From positions 1 to 64,000 of the forward strand of contig VZQC01006700.1 of the NCBI GenBank assembly GCA_009823505.1: a stretch of 64,000 nucleotides of DNA. The letters run 5' to 3'. Each line of letters opens with the position of its first letter. The stretch's first letter is position 1. The position numbers and the translations under genes were made by a program. This stretch comes from Rhizomys pruinosus. Its lineage: Eukaryota; Chordata; Mammalia; Rodentia; Spalacidae. Positions 21,900-33,313 of this stretch are shown one piece after another. A model generated the notes under the pieces. It was not told the origin of the DNA. It made no database searches and was given only the letters and a program-made list of their open reading frames with translations.

Positions 21900-22139
21900 G
21901 GGCTGGAGAGATAGCCTAGCAGTTCAGAGCACCGACGCTCTTGCAGAGGACCCGGGTTCGATCCCCAGCACCCACATGGCAGCTAAGAACCGTCTGTAAC
22001 TCCAATTCCAGGAGAACTCCAGTTCCAGGGGAATCCGAGACCGTCTTCTGACCTCCACGGCATTGCACGACACGGGTGCACAGACCTGCATGCAGACAAT
22101 ACATTCATACACATACAAAAATAAATAATAAAAAAAGAA
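21900..22139 (+). mobile_element. B2 SINE, 17-bp-duplication subfamily
   Basis: GGGCTGGAGAGATAGCCTAGC head, GGGTTCGATCCCC B box, the paired CTCCAATTCCAGGAG / CTCCAGTTCCAGGGG units, and an AAATAAATAATAAAAAAAG tail. Target duplications are GAAATGCTGGAAGG (21886-21899) and GAAATGCTGAAAGG (22140-22153). Confidence 0.95.
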
Positions 22140-22153
22140 GAAATGCTGAAAGG

Positions 22154-23499
22154 ACACAAAAAAGGGGGCATTAATCACATTTGAGCAATGAGCCAATGTA
22201 AGTATATTGAAGAAATAGGATGAGTCAGGAAGGGGGAGTCTTGGATGTGATTCTGAAGCTGGGAAATCCTTATCTGCAACCTAAAAGACACAACCAAGTG
22301 CTAACCACTCTTCAAAATTATATGTAAAAGCTGGTTGGAGAATAATAAAGCTAAGTGTGGCAATTTAAAATGATTGGTCTATTTAGCTAAGCCTCATCAC
22401 TTATACTTGGTAGATCAGTGTTTCACAAACTGCAAGGCTGTGCACACTGGTCTTGTGGGAATCTCACAAAATGCAAATCTTGATCCCATAGATCTGCAAT
22501 GGAGCCTAAAACTCTACATATATACCAACCTGCCTCATAATACTACATTGCTGATTCGAGGACACATATCCAATAGAAGAGTACTGTAGATAAATCACTG
22601 GAATGTAAAAAAGAAATGTTTCATATTCTAAAACTGTAAAAGAAAACAGTATCTAATTCTCAGAAGACCAATCAATCAAGCACAGAGTTGGAAGGATCTG
22701 GCTTCAATCCCTCTCCCAGCTCGTCAGCACAGTGAGAAAGAAAATTTGTGCTAATTGATCCTAATTTGCCACCAAATCAGCAGTAGCACAAATTATTAAA
22801 AGAATGCTGTTCATCAAAGGATGCTCCCTGGCTTGGTAATGAAAGCTATGTGAGATTCCGCACTATTCCCATCACTCTCTTGTCATTCTTTCCCAGGTAG
22901 AGTTTAGAGATAGAGTGTATCTTCTCCCTTTTCACACATGAGTGCATTTTTATGATAGGAAGGGTAAGTATGGGTTTGGTATGTGATTCAGAAAGACTGC
23001 CTGTCAGTCCTGCTCATTCAACTCCTGTTCTCTTCAGCTGATCTATCCTACATGAGGATTCATGTGCATGTCAGGGAATATTGGAACAGACTGAAACAAA
23101 GTCTTCCATCCAATTTCACTACTAACTCTAAGTAGCAGTGCAAGACAGCTGGGGCAAAGTGCTCCCAGAAGTATGCATTGGTTCACATCAGGAAACTTAC
23201 TCAATTCTGGATATATTTCATGTTTAACAATATGTCACTCTTTAAAGCTCCCAAAACCACAGCTTCCAGAGTTTCACAGACTTCTGGTTTTCTACTCCCT
23301 TTGCCCTAAACAATCATATCATTCCTATTATTCTAATTGCCAACAAGACTCACCTTTGCTATGTATCAAATAATATTCTCCTAAAATTTTCAGTGTAATC
23401 TAGGATCCAAGAATAATGAGATTGATTTAAAGAGCTTTCTCTTTTGGGGTACTGAGTTTGAGAAGAACTGACTAAATGTCTAGGAATGTTGCAGGGGTA
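22154..23499. other. Unclassified sequence
   Basis: No gene or repeat recognised in 1.3 kb. Confidence 0.5.
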
Positions 23500-23960
23500 A
23501 ATTATGAGATCAAAGGCAAAGTTAATTGAGGAGAGGGAGTTTATTTCACACTAGTGGCTAGCCTAACTGCTTGGACTGAAACCCAGTGATCAGCTCATAC
23601 AAGAGTCATCAGCATGACTGAGTGAGTCTCTGTTGTCTTTTACACCCCTGAGACAAATGCAAGCCCAGAGCATGTAATACATAATTGGTAAAATAGGTAA
23701 CAGGCAAACACAAAGGCCAGCAGAATGTGGCATCTGGGTTATCTGATAACAAATGTGTTATCCTGGTTTACAGATAATGCATAATCACAAAGGCAATAAG
23801 AATGTGACATCCTAGAAAAACAAAGACTCCTGTCCTAGGTAAAGTTTACAGGCTCCTATCTTGGATAAACCATAGGGGGTGGGGAGGAAGGCTCTGGACT
23901 ACCTTTCTGCTGTCTACCTCCATTACCATAACACTGTCAGGTCTTTTAGTAACCAAGTCT
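23500..23960. other. Possible old LTR, family unknown
   Basis: The stretch is richer in G and C than its surroundings, contains GGAGTTTATTTCACACTAG near its left end and internally repeated phrases (CAAAGGCCAGCAGAATGTGGC and CAAAGGCAATAAGAATGTGAC about 85 bp apart). No terminal motifs or target duplication were found. Confidence 0.25.
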
Positions 23961-24019
23961 ATTTGCCATTTCCATTATAGTAATATAAAAGTCTTGTCTA
24001 CACCCTGATTATAGTGAAT

Positions 24020-24465
24020 CATATTATTTTACTGACTACAAGGAAATAGCGCTTTCCAGATGGCAGAGATGTTGCACATATGAACGCATAGCAACTGTAA
24101 CAGCACTCACAAGACCTGTGCAAGTGCAATCCAGACAAAATTCCAGCATAGAGGGAGGGAGGCAGGCATCACAGCTAAGGATCTATTGGTAATTGTTAGT
24201 TTCTGGAGAGGGAGAGTCAATTATCTTTAAGGGTGTGACACCAAATAAGTTAACCAGGCTTCAGGAGATGGACCCACATCCAAGAGCATTTGTGGATAGG
24301 AATTAGGTTTGATAGGCCTTAGAAAAACAAGAGAAGATATGATGTTGAGGAAGTAGTAAGGTAAGGATGGAGATACTGAAGGTTTCTGAACATGATCGAA
24401 ATATATTATATAAAATTCTCAATGGATAAAAGTATTTGATCTCACAGGTAATTCTATAGTGGACA
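24020..24465 (+). mobile_element. L1 (Lx-like) 3' UTR end
   Basis: Recognisable Lx-like 3' UTR phrases in plus orientation: AACAGCACTCACAAGACCTG, CTATTGGTAATTGTTAG, GGGTGTGACACCAAATAAGTT, and the terminal CATGATCGAAATATATTATA followed by TAAAATTCTCAATGGATAAA. No ORF2 part precedes it. Confidence 0.65.
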
Positions 24466-26495
24466 CTTGGTTGCTAAAACACCTTGCAGTGTTAGGGTAA
24501 TGAAGACAACCTGGAACCTTCCTGTCTGCCTCTCATGCACACCACAGACAGCAGCATTTGTTTCTTCAGAAAGTCACATTCCTGTGACCTTTGATGCTAT
24601 CTATCTGTAAACCAGAATGTCATCTGTAGACCAGGATGCCACATTCCTGAGGCCTTTGTGTTTCCTGTTACTGCTTTACCAGTTATGTGTTGCAAAGCTC
24701 TGGGCTTGCATTTGTCACAGGGGTACAAAGGGTCATATTGTTGATCCCTGTATGGAGTTCTTCTGTATGGGGTTCAGTTCCCTCTCCTCACCTGACTTTG
24801 GTTTTGATCTCATGATTTTTCTGCAGCAATTCCCGTGGCTCATCCTTGGATTAGACATAGCAGTAGTTTCTGAGGGTATAAGTTGTTGAACACTGAAATT
24901 GTAGACAGAGGATTTTCTTTTCTCAAGAGCTAAAGGTTGGAAGCAGCTATTGGAAAATACTTTATTTGTAATATTGCACAGAGATCTTAAGGTTAGGCTT
25001 TTGAATTGGCAATCTACTGCTACTTTATCCTGCTGAATACATTCAAAACTATGATGAAACATGATGAAATCTTCTACCAAATTCATGTAGAGTTGCTATC
25101 TGGACTTTTACCTACAAGAGATAGAAAATGGCAATAAGCAAATAGAGAATGATCTTTCATGATAAAAGTTACTTTACAGTGCCATTTTTAGGGTCTTTTG
25201 GTGTTATTTTTGTGTGTGTGTGTGTGTTTATGAATAATATAGATGAAAATCTCTTGTTCAGGGCAAAGCATTTAGGTGGTAGGTGAAAAAAACTTTATAT
25301 CCCTTTCTACATAAGTAAAAGAGAAAAAGGATGATGATATTTAATCACATACAATTGTATCAACCTAACCAAGAAAAAGTGAAGTGTACAGCATGCTTTA
25401 TTTAAAACTCAAGTCACCCCAGAAACGAAGGAAATCCTGAGATTAAGTTTCTGTTTTTTCTGTTTGCTTCGTCTCTATTTTTGTTATATAAAATTATCTG
25501 ATCACAATTTAGTTGCAACATTTGACAGATAATGATGGTTTTACAAAATTTACTAAGATGTGAATGTAATTAACTATGCTGCAGTGAAAATCATCCAGTG
25601 GGACTCCGAAACCCTCTTCCACAGGTTCAGACACAGTTATTGCAGATCACCTGTGTTCTGGAGAAGAAGGAAAGGCCAAGTCCACTGCAAAGAAAAGTTA
25701 GGTACATGAGACATTAGTGTGAGGTGAAGGTCATTTCTTTTTTTTGAAGGTCATTTTTAACTAGCTTTTCCTCCTTGCCTTTGACCCATGCCACGCTCCC
25801 AGCAAACTGGAGAGTTTCACTCTTTCATAACTCCTAAGCGATACTTAGAAATTCTGGGTTTTCTTGAATTATTTTTGAGATTTTCCATGACACCAGGAAC
25901 CATGATTAGAAACATACATGTCCTACTATGGTACACTACACAACTATTACGTTGTCATACTCCCTCAATGTGTTCTGTGCAAACCCAGGTCACTTATCAT
26001 ATATGTCAGAAACACGGCACTTATTTTCTCCATTGGAGATGTACAGATCAAGGTATCAGAACAAAAATCTGCCTTCATTTCACCCTTCATTTTCCAAATT
26101 AATGTGGTCCTGGGGTGCTTACTTTGTAAGATGTCTACTAATACATCTTGTGCTTAGCTTTGGGAAATGCATGCATAGATATTACACAAAGAGGGATTAG
26201 ATAATCAATATTCCTTTCAGTTATGAGATCTGCAGGAGTCACCATGATATTCTTCCTTCACTGTGATGAATATATCAGAACGCTTCTATGGCAAATGTTA
26301 GAGTTTAAAATTCCAATTTTACATTACTAGCATTTAGGAAAGCAATTGAATTTGAAATCTTAGCCTTAGATTTTTCTGATCTTACCAGACTTGATTATAG
26401 TTCCTGATTTTTTTTTAATGTGAAAACAATTGTCATTTTTACAACTAAGAATAGAGAGGTCGTTTTTGCTCTTTTCTTCTCAATATATGTACATT
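24466..26495. other. Unclassified sequence, 2.0 kb
   Basis: Only a short (TG)n at about 25210-25228 was recognised. Open frames reach 117 codons without recognisable domains. Confidence 0.5.
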
Positions 26496-26830
26496 ATATT
26501 TAATTTTCTTGTCTTATTATACTACCTCGGACTTCCATTATAATTCTGAATAGATTGAGGGAGAGCAGGTATCCTTACCCTACCTTAGGATTAAGGTTCA
26601 ATTTTTCTAATTAGTATGATACTGGATAATTTATATAGATGCTTGTAATCAAATAGAGGAAGTTACTCCCCTCTTCTACCTTTGATGAGTTTTCATTATT
26701 TGTTGTTGTTGTTGGAGGATTTTATAAAAAGTATTTTTATGCATCAATGGATGTAAGCACATTTTTAAATTTAATCTGTTAATCTCACAGAATCCATTGG
26801 CTTATTTCCTAATAATGAACCTCCTGGCCC
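26496..26830 (-). mobile_element. Old L1 ORF2 fragment
   Basis: On the minus strand this follows the reverse-transcriptase region of L1 ORF2, just downstream of the catalytic site. The plus-strand landmarks are TTTTCTTGTCTTATTATAC, GACTTCCATTATAATTCTGAA and GAGAGCAGGTATCCTTACCC. Heavily decayed. Confidence 0.55.
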
Positions 26831-27214
26831 ATATGAAACACTGTGTCTTCCTCTTTCATTGTGGTAGATAATTCTTAGCCTCACCTGTTAAGCCTGCAGA
26901 GCCTCTTTTTGATGATCAGATTATCACTATTCTCTGCCTGGTGAGAATTTTAGAAGTAAACATACAATACCTGTGTGATGCTCCTGCTAAGGCTGAGGCC
27001 TGAGGAAATTCTGACTCTCCATTCATCCACATTTATCCTGCAGCTGTTTATCAAAATCACACCATAATCACTCCCTTAACCTCCTTATGCCGCCAGCAGC
27101 TTTCACTCCTTATGAGCAGCCCTTAACTGTCATCCAGGCTCTCTGGGTTTCTAGTTCCCCAGATTTGGGGTGGCAGTTTACTTTGTATACTGATATATCT
27201 TCAAAAGGCCATTG
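26831..27214. other. Unclassified sequence
   Basis: Left flank of the endogenous retrovirus; nothing recognised. Confidence 0.45.
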
Positions 27215-27219
27215 GTTAC

Positions 27220-27376
27220 TATTAAGTATAAAAAGGCACAAAACCCCAATAAAAGGCACATGAGGCTTAGGTCACTCTAGGACCATGCTTTACTTCCATG
27301 TGGGACTGCCAGCATGAGCCACCTGCAGACATGTGATGGGACCGGACAGCATGGGAGGGGACAGAGAGAGAGCAAG

Positions 27377-27416
<40 letters not shown>

Positions 27417-27557
27417 ACATTATGGCGGCTGGGGTCCACCCTTTATACCCATGGAGCGGGGCCTCGGGTAAGTGGGAAGGGGTCAGAGGATTGGCAGCTT
27501 CTGGAGGAAGTGGGCACCTGTGTGCCCCTTAGGATTCTGGGAAGCCTGGACCTAACA
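27220..27557 (-). repeat. ERV 3' LTR
   Basis: 338 bp on the minus strand from TGTTAGGTCC to CTTAATA. It contains TATAAAG (27447-27441), a CT/AG microsatellite (27379-27415) and an AGTAAAG variant poly(A) signal (27294-27288). It lies just downstream of a purine-rich AGCAAAAGGCTGGAA (27572-27558), the candidate polypurine tract. Confidence 0.88.
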
Positions 27558-28396
27558 TTCCAGCCTTTTGCTTATGATAAGGAAACGGGGCGCTGTTCTC
27601 TCCCTTCTGTAGCTGCTTCAGAGCTGGTCCGGGGTGAAGTCTTGGGGGAACAGCTGTCAGGCTGGAGGGTTAGAATCTGGTTTCCCATTTTGGCTGCTGT
27701 GGGTGCTCTGTCCAGTGGGTTTGCTCCAGATCGATAGTGGCCAATATTTTTAGTGGACATTTTCTCTGCAACTAAAAAGACAAGCTGGTTGAGTTTTACA
27801 TGAGTATACCAGTGCAGGGACTTCACAGTACCAACAGGGGGCTACTGGATGCATTAGCAATTGGAGGGTCCCTGTCTAGGGTCTGCAGAGGGAAAGAGGG
27901 CTTGTATCCTGGTTTGAGAACTGGAAAAAAGTTTTAGTACACAGAGCTCTAGAATGAGGGCCAGCTTTAATACACAGGGCTCCGGAATGAGAGCCATAAC
28001 CATGAGAATATAAAACTTATTTTTCTGGCATGGCACATTAAATCTGTCATGTATCTCTGAGGTATTTTCTAACATGACATAGTAGATTCTCTCGCCTATC
28101 TCTCTGGTAATAAGCTTTTTCATTTTTTCTTCTTTAGATTACAATTTCCTGCTGGGGTGTTTAAAACCACATAGTTAGCTCAGATAAATGAAGTTTGTTT
28201 TGTTGTTAAGGTCAGTTGAGGTTCTGGTCCTTAAGGGGTCACTCAAGCCTTGCTCCTGGCTTTCTTCACCAGTTCCATCTATGTGAGGACAAAGTGAGGC
28301 CTTGCTTTGCCACACCTTCCCTTTGAAGCATGAGGAGTCTCTCCTCTATATGGACTTTCCTCCTTTGACTGGACACTGGCAGGATGAAGTCCTTTT

Positions 28397-28562
28397 GTTT
28401 TTTTTTTTTTTTGTTTTTTTGGCTTTTCGAGACAGGGTCTCTAAGTAGCCCCAGCTGTCCTGGAACTCAGTCTGTAGACCAGGCTGGCCTTGAACTCACA
28501 AAGATCCACCTGCCTCTGCCTCCCAAGTGCTAGGATTAAAGGCATGCACCACCACGCCCGGC
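28397..28562 (-). mobile_element. B1 SINE inside the ERV
   Basis: Reverse B1 with T-rich tail at left, GAGACAGGGTCTCTAAGTAGC, CAGGCTGGCCTTGAACTCAC and CACCACGCCCGGC head. A perfect 16-bp target duplication AGGATGAAGTCCTTTT lies at 28381-28396 and 28563-28578. The related ERV copy near 47772 lacks an insert at this point, giving a paralogous empty site. Confidence 0.96.
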
Positions 28563-28853
28563 AGGATGAAGTCCTTTTAAGTGAACCTCCAAGACTACCC
28601 TGGTGTGGGATGACTGGTGACTCACTGCCACAGGACATGCACAAAGTTGTGGATGCAGGACCCTAGGACCCAAGTACACTTCAGAGGGTAGAGGCCAAAA
28701 TATTGTCCCTTCAAATCCCTCTTGCCAAATCAAATTGGAGCTTTAAGTGTGGTTGCTAAACCTCCAAGAGGATTGTTTGAATTAATTTGGCACTTTAATT
28801 ACCATACAACTCCTAAATAAGCTTGAACTTTGACTTAAGCACTGTTAATAAAT

Positions 28854-29128
28854 TCTTAATTGCTGTGGCAAAAATATCTGACCAATAATAAAAGCTCATG
28901 GTAGGAGCCTGGTAGTCACTGCAGCACAGGCTAGGAAAGAATGCTATTTACTGACTTGTGTTGCTGGCTCATATTCAGCCTATTGTATACAATATAGAAA
29001 TATCTGGCCAAGAATGGCATGGCCAAGAATGGCACTGCCCACAATGGGCACAGGCCAATCCAATGAAGGCAATTATTGAGGTTTCTCAGCTCAGGTGTAT
29101 CAAGTTGACATTAAACCTATGCAGTAAG
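28854..29128 (-). mobile_element. MT-type MaLR LTR remnant inside the ERV
   Basis: TTAATTGCTGTGGCAAAAAT, GCAGCACAGGCTAGGAAAGA, ATGCTATTTACTGACTTG, GCCAATCCAATGAAGGC and CAGGTGTATCAAGTTGACAT give the MT LTR order in reverse. A 16-bp tandem duplication (GGCCAAGAATGGCA twice, near 29006-29033) is specific to this copy. Confidence 0.8.
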
Positions 29129-29870
29129 TCCTACAATTTGTTCTTTAAGGTCCATGAAGGTCATTTAGGTACTTGAAGTACAATGATTTAAACCATGGAA
29201 GGCAAAATTTTCTAGCATAAGCCCATTAAACAAACCCAAGATAATAAAGAGGTTAAAACCAGTACCTTCTCAAATGAAGGCCATGTAACTTGTCCCCAGA
29301 TTTTGAATTTTAGCTTTGAAAAGGAAAAGGAAGGGGAGGGGCATTGTCACATACCAGCAGCAGGCAGATAATACTCAGGGCTCACCCAAATTGGTTACAT
29401 TCAGACTGTCCATGTGGTCACCGGAAGTAAAACCTAATTTCTCTTAAAAATATTAAAAGTAACCCATGCAAAGTATTACAGATATACAAAACAATTTTAG
29501 TATGCATGGGTAACTCTCTATATGTCTGTTTCACTTGAGGCTGTAACTAGGTATATAGTACCTGGCAGGTGGAACCCAATTTCTTGTATATGCCATAATT
29601 ACATTATAGAATTCTTAAAATTGAACAGTACTTCATGCATACTCATAAATAAGGTTCTAATAAATAAATTTGGCGATGACACTTTGTAAAGGTTGTGCTA
29701 AGCAGAGGCACATGCATTGTAATCATACAGACAGATCTTAATATGCTGTTTAACAATGTCATACATATACACACATTTATCCACACATTCCTTTAAGAGA
29801 TTTTTATCCTATCAGTTGTATTGAACCATAATATGCATTGGAAAAAACACCTTTAGAAATATTACTTAAA

Positions 29871-30116
29871 TTTTTTTTTATTAATTTTATTTATTTCTGT
29901 ATGTGTATGAATGTACTGTCTGCATGCAAGTTTGTGCACCCGTGTCGTGCAATGCCGCGGAGGTCAGAAGACGGTCTCGGATTCCCCTGGAACTGGAGTT
30001 CTCCTGGAATTGGAGTTTCAGACGGTTCTCGGCCACCATGTGGGTGCTGGGGATCGAACCCAGGTCCTCTGTAAGAGCGGTCGGCGCTCTTAACCGCTAG
30101 GCCATCTCTCCAGCCC
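29871..30116 (-). mobile_element. B2 SINE, 17-bp-duplication subfamily, inside the ERV
   Basis: Reverse full-length copy with T tail, GGAACTGGAGTTCTCCT/GGAATTGGAGTTTCAGA pair, GGGGATCGAACCCAGGTCC and CATCTCTCCAGCCC head. Perfect 16-bp target duplication AGAAATATTACTTAAA at 29855-29870 and 30117-30132. Confidence 0.96.
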
Positions 30117-31085
30117 AGAAATATTACTTAAAACATGCAGGTCTGATTAATTGCACCGTCAAGGCTGAGATGACATCTTGCACCTTTGGTTCTAAAACTA
30201 TGATCTTATTGAAATACTTTAACAAGTGATGGAAAACAGAATTATATATAATAACTAAAGAACTGACAATATCAAAGGTACTTAGGCTGTTTCATTGGAG
30301 GGAACAGATTGCAGGGGAAGCAATGTGCCACTGTCCAAGTACCAGAGTATGAATGAATCCAGGGATTTTTAAAATGGCCTCTGGTCAGGACGGTAGCACA
30401 GCACAGGAGAAAGAGAAAAGAAAAAAAAAATCTCTTAGTGAACCCATAAGGGTCAAAAAATCAGGTCTTCAGATGTCTGGAAACAAGAAAAAACTGGAAA
30501 AGAAAAGTTTTAGTTGTAATACCTGTGGAAAAAATGATTTGGACAGATAAGAAATAAAACCTTTAGATAAACAGTATAGAAACCTCGGAACTCAGGTTCA
30601 AATCAGGCCTTTGAAAAAAAATTCAAGAGGCATGCCAAAAGTAAACTTAATTTAATTTTTTGTTTTTGTGCAACATAGAATAAAACAAGTTTGAAGTGGC
30701 CACTTTGTTTTGACAAAAAACACAGAACATAGACACATGCCAGTTACAAAGACAAATTGAAGAATGGTTATAACACACAAACAGGCTTGGACAGACACAT
30801 GACCTAACTGTATCCATTAACTCTGGACAGTGAGAAAATCCCATTTTATCTAAAGTTGTCCTTCGTTGTCCGGGGCTGTGGACAATTATCACATTTACAA
30901 AGAATCACTTAGAGTTTAAGACAATTTCTTAGGTGGAAATAGACTGTATACCCATACTGTGCTTTGCAGCACAGGCTCTTCTTGTACACCTGCAAAGGAT
31001 GGTGGACTGGGTAGGCAGGAAAATCTGGTGGCTTGGGCATATTACCTGCTAATTTAATGAGAATAAATTTAGTTAATGGAAAAAA

Positions 31086-31220
31086 TCAAAAGATCCCAGC
31101 CAAGTGAAAGGTTACTGCCTGAGGGAAAGGCTGGATGCTAGTGAAACAGGGTGATAGAGGCTTCTCAAAAGATCCCAGCCAGGTCAAAGTTTACCGCCTG
31201 AGGCAAAAGCTGGATGCAGG
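31086..31220 (+). repeat. 79-bp-spaced duplication in the ERV interior
   Basis: TCAAAAGATCCCAGCCAAGT with GCCTGAGGGAAAGGCTGGATG at 31086-31137 recurs as TCAAAAGATCCCAGCCAGGT with GCCTGAGGCAAAAGCTGGATG at 31165-31217. Confidence 0.85.
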
Positions 31221-32048
31221 TTGGGCAGGGCCTGGTCAACACACATTCTTAATCTCAGACATAGGGGCTTGTATCCTGAAGCGGACAAAAAATGGATTTC
31301 TGAAATAAAATGGGGTTTATAAAGAAAAAACAATGAAATGGAAAAATGCCTAAATCTGAAATAACCCCTTAAAATTAGGCAAAAGTCTTGTTAACAGAAT
31401 ATTAAAAAACCCCAAAACAAAACACTGTTTGTTAAAAAGCCAAATGATGTAAAAATCTTAAACAAAAGCCTGCGAGAATTAACTATCCATACAAAAGTAA
31501 AAAAAATGAAAATTGATTATATTTTGGAATGGATGCAAAACTGATAAAATAAAAATTTGGTTACTCTGTATAAAAATGTATTAATGCAATTCCAATCGAC
31601 TTTGTATAATCCAATATAAAACCCAAAAACCAAAATTGTGAAAGGATCAGAATATGCCATTAAATAAATTGCAAGGGAATTAGAATATAGAAATATAGCA
31701 TTAGTTATTACAAGGTCTGATGTGAATTTAGGCTTTTTGCCATGCAGTTGTAATAGAGGCTGTGGTTTAGCATCACCACTGAAATGGGGCATGCACAGAC
31801 AAAGCCTCAAGATGGCGACTGAGGAGTGGGCATGGATTAGCACAGTTGCCATAGAAACAGTCCGCAGCTTGTCTGTTTGAATGTGGGGTGCAGAAAAAAT
31901 CTGCATGGCGGTGCCACTGTCAGAGAGTGGGGAAGAACCTCATGGCCGGGCAGCTGTGTGGACTGGGGAGAGGAGAGAGCTGTAGGAAGGAAGTAAAGTG
32001 TTTTAGCCTCAGAAGAAAGGGGAATGGCATGGAGGAAATGAGTACTCT

Positions 32049-32354
32049 AATGGGAGGAGGCATGGAGGACGTACATCCTCTAATGGGAGGAGGCGTGGAG
32101 GACGTACATCCTCTAATGGGAGGAGGCATGGAGGACGTACATCCTCTAATGGGAGGAGGCGTGGAGGACGTACATCCTCTAATGGGAGGAGGCATGGAGG
32201 ACGTACATCCTCTAATGGGAGGAGGCATGGAGGACGTACATCCTCTAACGGGAGGAGGTGTGGAGGACTACATCCTGTAATGGGAGGAGGCATGGAAGAT
32301 GTACATCCTCTAACGGGAGGAAGCATGGAGGACGTACATCCTCTAATGGGAGGC
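32049..32354. repeat. 33-bp minisatellite in the ERV leader, about 9 copies
   Basis: Units of AATGGGAGGAGGCATGGAGG followed by ACGTACATCCTCT. Units 1-5 alternate GGCATGG and GGCGTGG at one site, giving a 66-bp two-unit period. Unit 7 has a 1-bp deletion and a C to G change. A degenerate unit precedes (about 32021-32048) and a partial one follows. It lies about 600 bp inside the PBS in viral sense, where leader or gag sequence would be expected. Confidence 0.95.
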
Positions 32355-32865
32355 TGGTTAGAGACTCCAGGTCTGGAGTGTCTCTGAGATGGGGCCTACA
32401 GGCCTGTGAAGTCAGCGTCCTGAAAATCACATCACAGGGGAAACCAAAATTTGGGTCCAGATTTTGTCCCCAGCATTCTGACAGACAGCAATCTGGATGG
32501 AAACAAATTGGGGGGAACACTGATTTTTGCAGGCACTCAGAGGTCCAAAACGGGGAAGTGGAATGGAAGGCTAAAATGAAGGAAGAATCAGAGGAAAGAC
32601 AGGCAGAGAGAAGGAGGGAGGAGATGGAGGGAAGCAGGAGAGTGTAGGCAGAAGTGGAGAGAGAAAGAGGGAGAGAGGGAGGGAGAGGAGCAGGACAGCA
32701 GAGTGGTACCTCATTATAAAATGTGGCAGCTGGTTGTCTGGAGAAATACACTGCAGCAAGTCTGTCCCAGGGGTTCCATAAAAAAAAAAAAAAAAAGTTA
32801 GGCGGTCGTTTTCTGGGTAAGAACTGGCAAGCGCTCTTCCAGATCAAAACATGGCCAGCGAGCAC
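32245..32865 (-). pseudogene. 206-codon frame at the gag position, probably not a gene
   Basis: The longest open frame of the window lies in viral sense about 75 bp inside the PBS and ends within the minisatellite. It is rich in Ser, Leu and Pro because it reads a GA-rich tract (32570-32695) in antisense, and contains a Phe run from an A17 tract. No matrix, capsid or zinc-knuckle motif was seen. It could be a remnant of leader or gag sequence; low complexity alone explains its openness. Confidence 0.2.
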
Positions 32866-32893
32866 TCTGCCTTATAAAAATCATCAAGCCCCA

Positions 32894-32934
32894 AGAGAGT
32901 CCATGGCACCATAATAGTAAGTATAAAAAAGGCT
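32894..32934 (-). repeat. Second, degenerate LTR-end plus PBS segment
   Basis: Immediately downstream of the true PBS in viral sense, the LTR terminus recurs (plus strand TAGTAAGTATAAAAAAGGC, 32915-32933) followed on the viral strand by TGGTGCCATGGACTCTCT (32911-32894), a PBS-like sequence that keeps the first seven bases of the tRNA-His site. Confidence 0.7.
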
Positions 32935-32938
32935 CGAA

Positions 32939-32956
32939 ATCCGAGTCACGGCACCA
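32939..32956 (-). other. Primer binding site, tRNA-His
   Basis: Minus-strand TGGTGCCGTGACTCGGAT is complementary to the 3' end of tRNA-His including CCA. It is separated from the LTR end by 3 nt (TTA), as expected of a retroviral PBS. Confidence 0.88.
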
Positions 32957-32959
32957 TAA

Positions 32960-33119
32960 TATTAAGTATAAAAAAGCATGAAACCCAAATAAAAGGCACA
33001 TGAGGCTTAGGTCACTCTAGGAACATGCTTTACTTCCATGTGAGACTGCCAGTGTGAGCTGTCTGCAGACAAGTGATGGAACTGGACAGCATGGCAGGGG
33101 ACAGAGAGAGAGCTGGGGG

Positions 33120-33175
<56 letters not shown>

Positions 33176-33313
33176 TTATGGCAGCTGGGGTATACCCTTT
33201 ATACACATAGGGTGGGGACTCAGGTAAGTGGGAAGGGGTCCGAGGATTGGCAGCTTCTGGAGGAAGTGGGCACTTGTATGCCCCTTAGGATTCTGGGAAG
33301 CCTGGACCTAACA
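32960..33313 (-). repeat. ERV 5' LTR
   Basis: 354 bp, the same order of parts as the 3' LTR; the length difference comes mainly from the longer CT/AG tract (33125-33175). TATAAAG is at 33203-33197, about 28 bp upstream of the start of the CT tract on the minus strand. Confidence 0.88.

Larger units (their letters stand above)
27220..33313 (-). mobile_element. Endogenous retrovirus, tRNA-His-primed, minus strand
   Basis: A 6.1-kb LTR element. The 5' LTR is 33313 back to 32960 and the 3' LTR is 27557 back to 27220. Five-base target duplications GTTAC lie at 27215-27219 and 33314-33318. On the minus strand the LTRs begin TGTTAGG and end ACTTAATA. A primer binding site for tRNA-His lies 3 nt inside the 5' LTR (32956-32939). 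No gag, protease, RT or env motif was found in the internal part. The two LTRs differ at roughly one site in ten by hand count, so it is an old copy. Nested later insertions are a B1 (28397-28562), an MT LTR (28854-29128) and a B2 (29871-30116). Class I is likely from the primer and 5-bp duplication, but the family could not be named; it may be a non-autonomous derivative. Confidence 0.85.

Noticed and set aside
30353..30550. 65-codon plus frame ending with a Cys-x2-Cys motif (FSCNTCGK), zinc-finger or nucleocapsid-like
   Set aside because: It is antisense to the ERV, has no His/Cys partner residues after the motif and stops at once.
31888..32280. 129-130-codon frames with 11-residue repeats (MGGGMEDVHPL and antisense)
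   Set aside because: They follow from a 33-bp unit divisible by three; a 1-bp deletion in unit 7 breaks the frame and no flanking coding signal exists.
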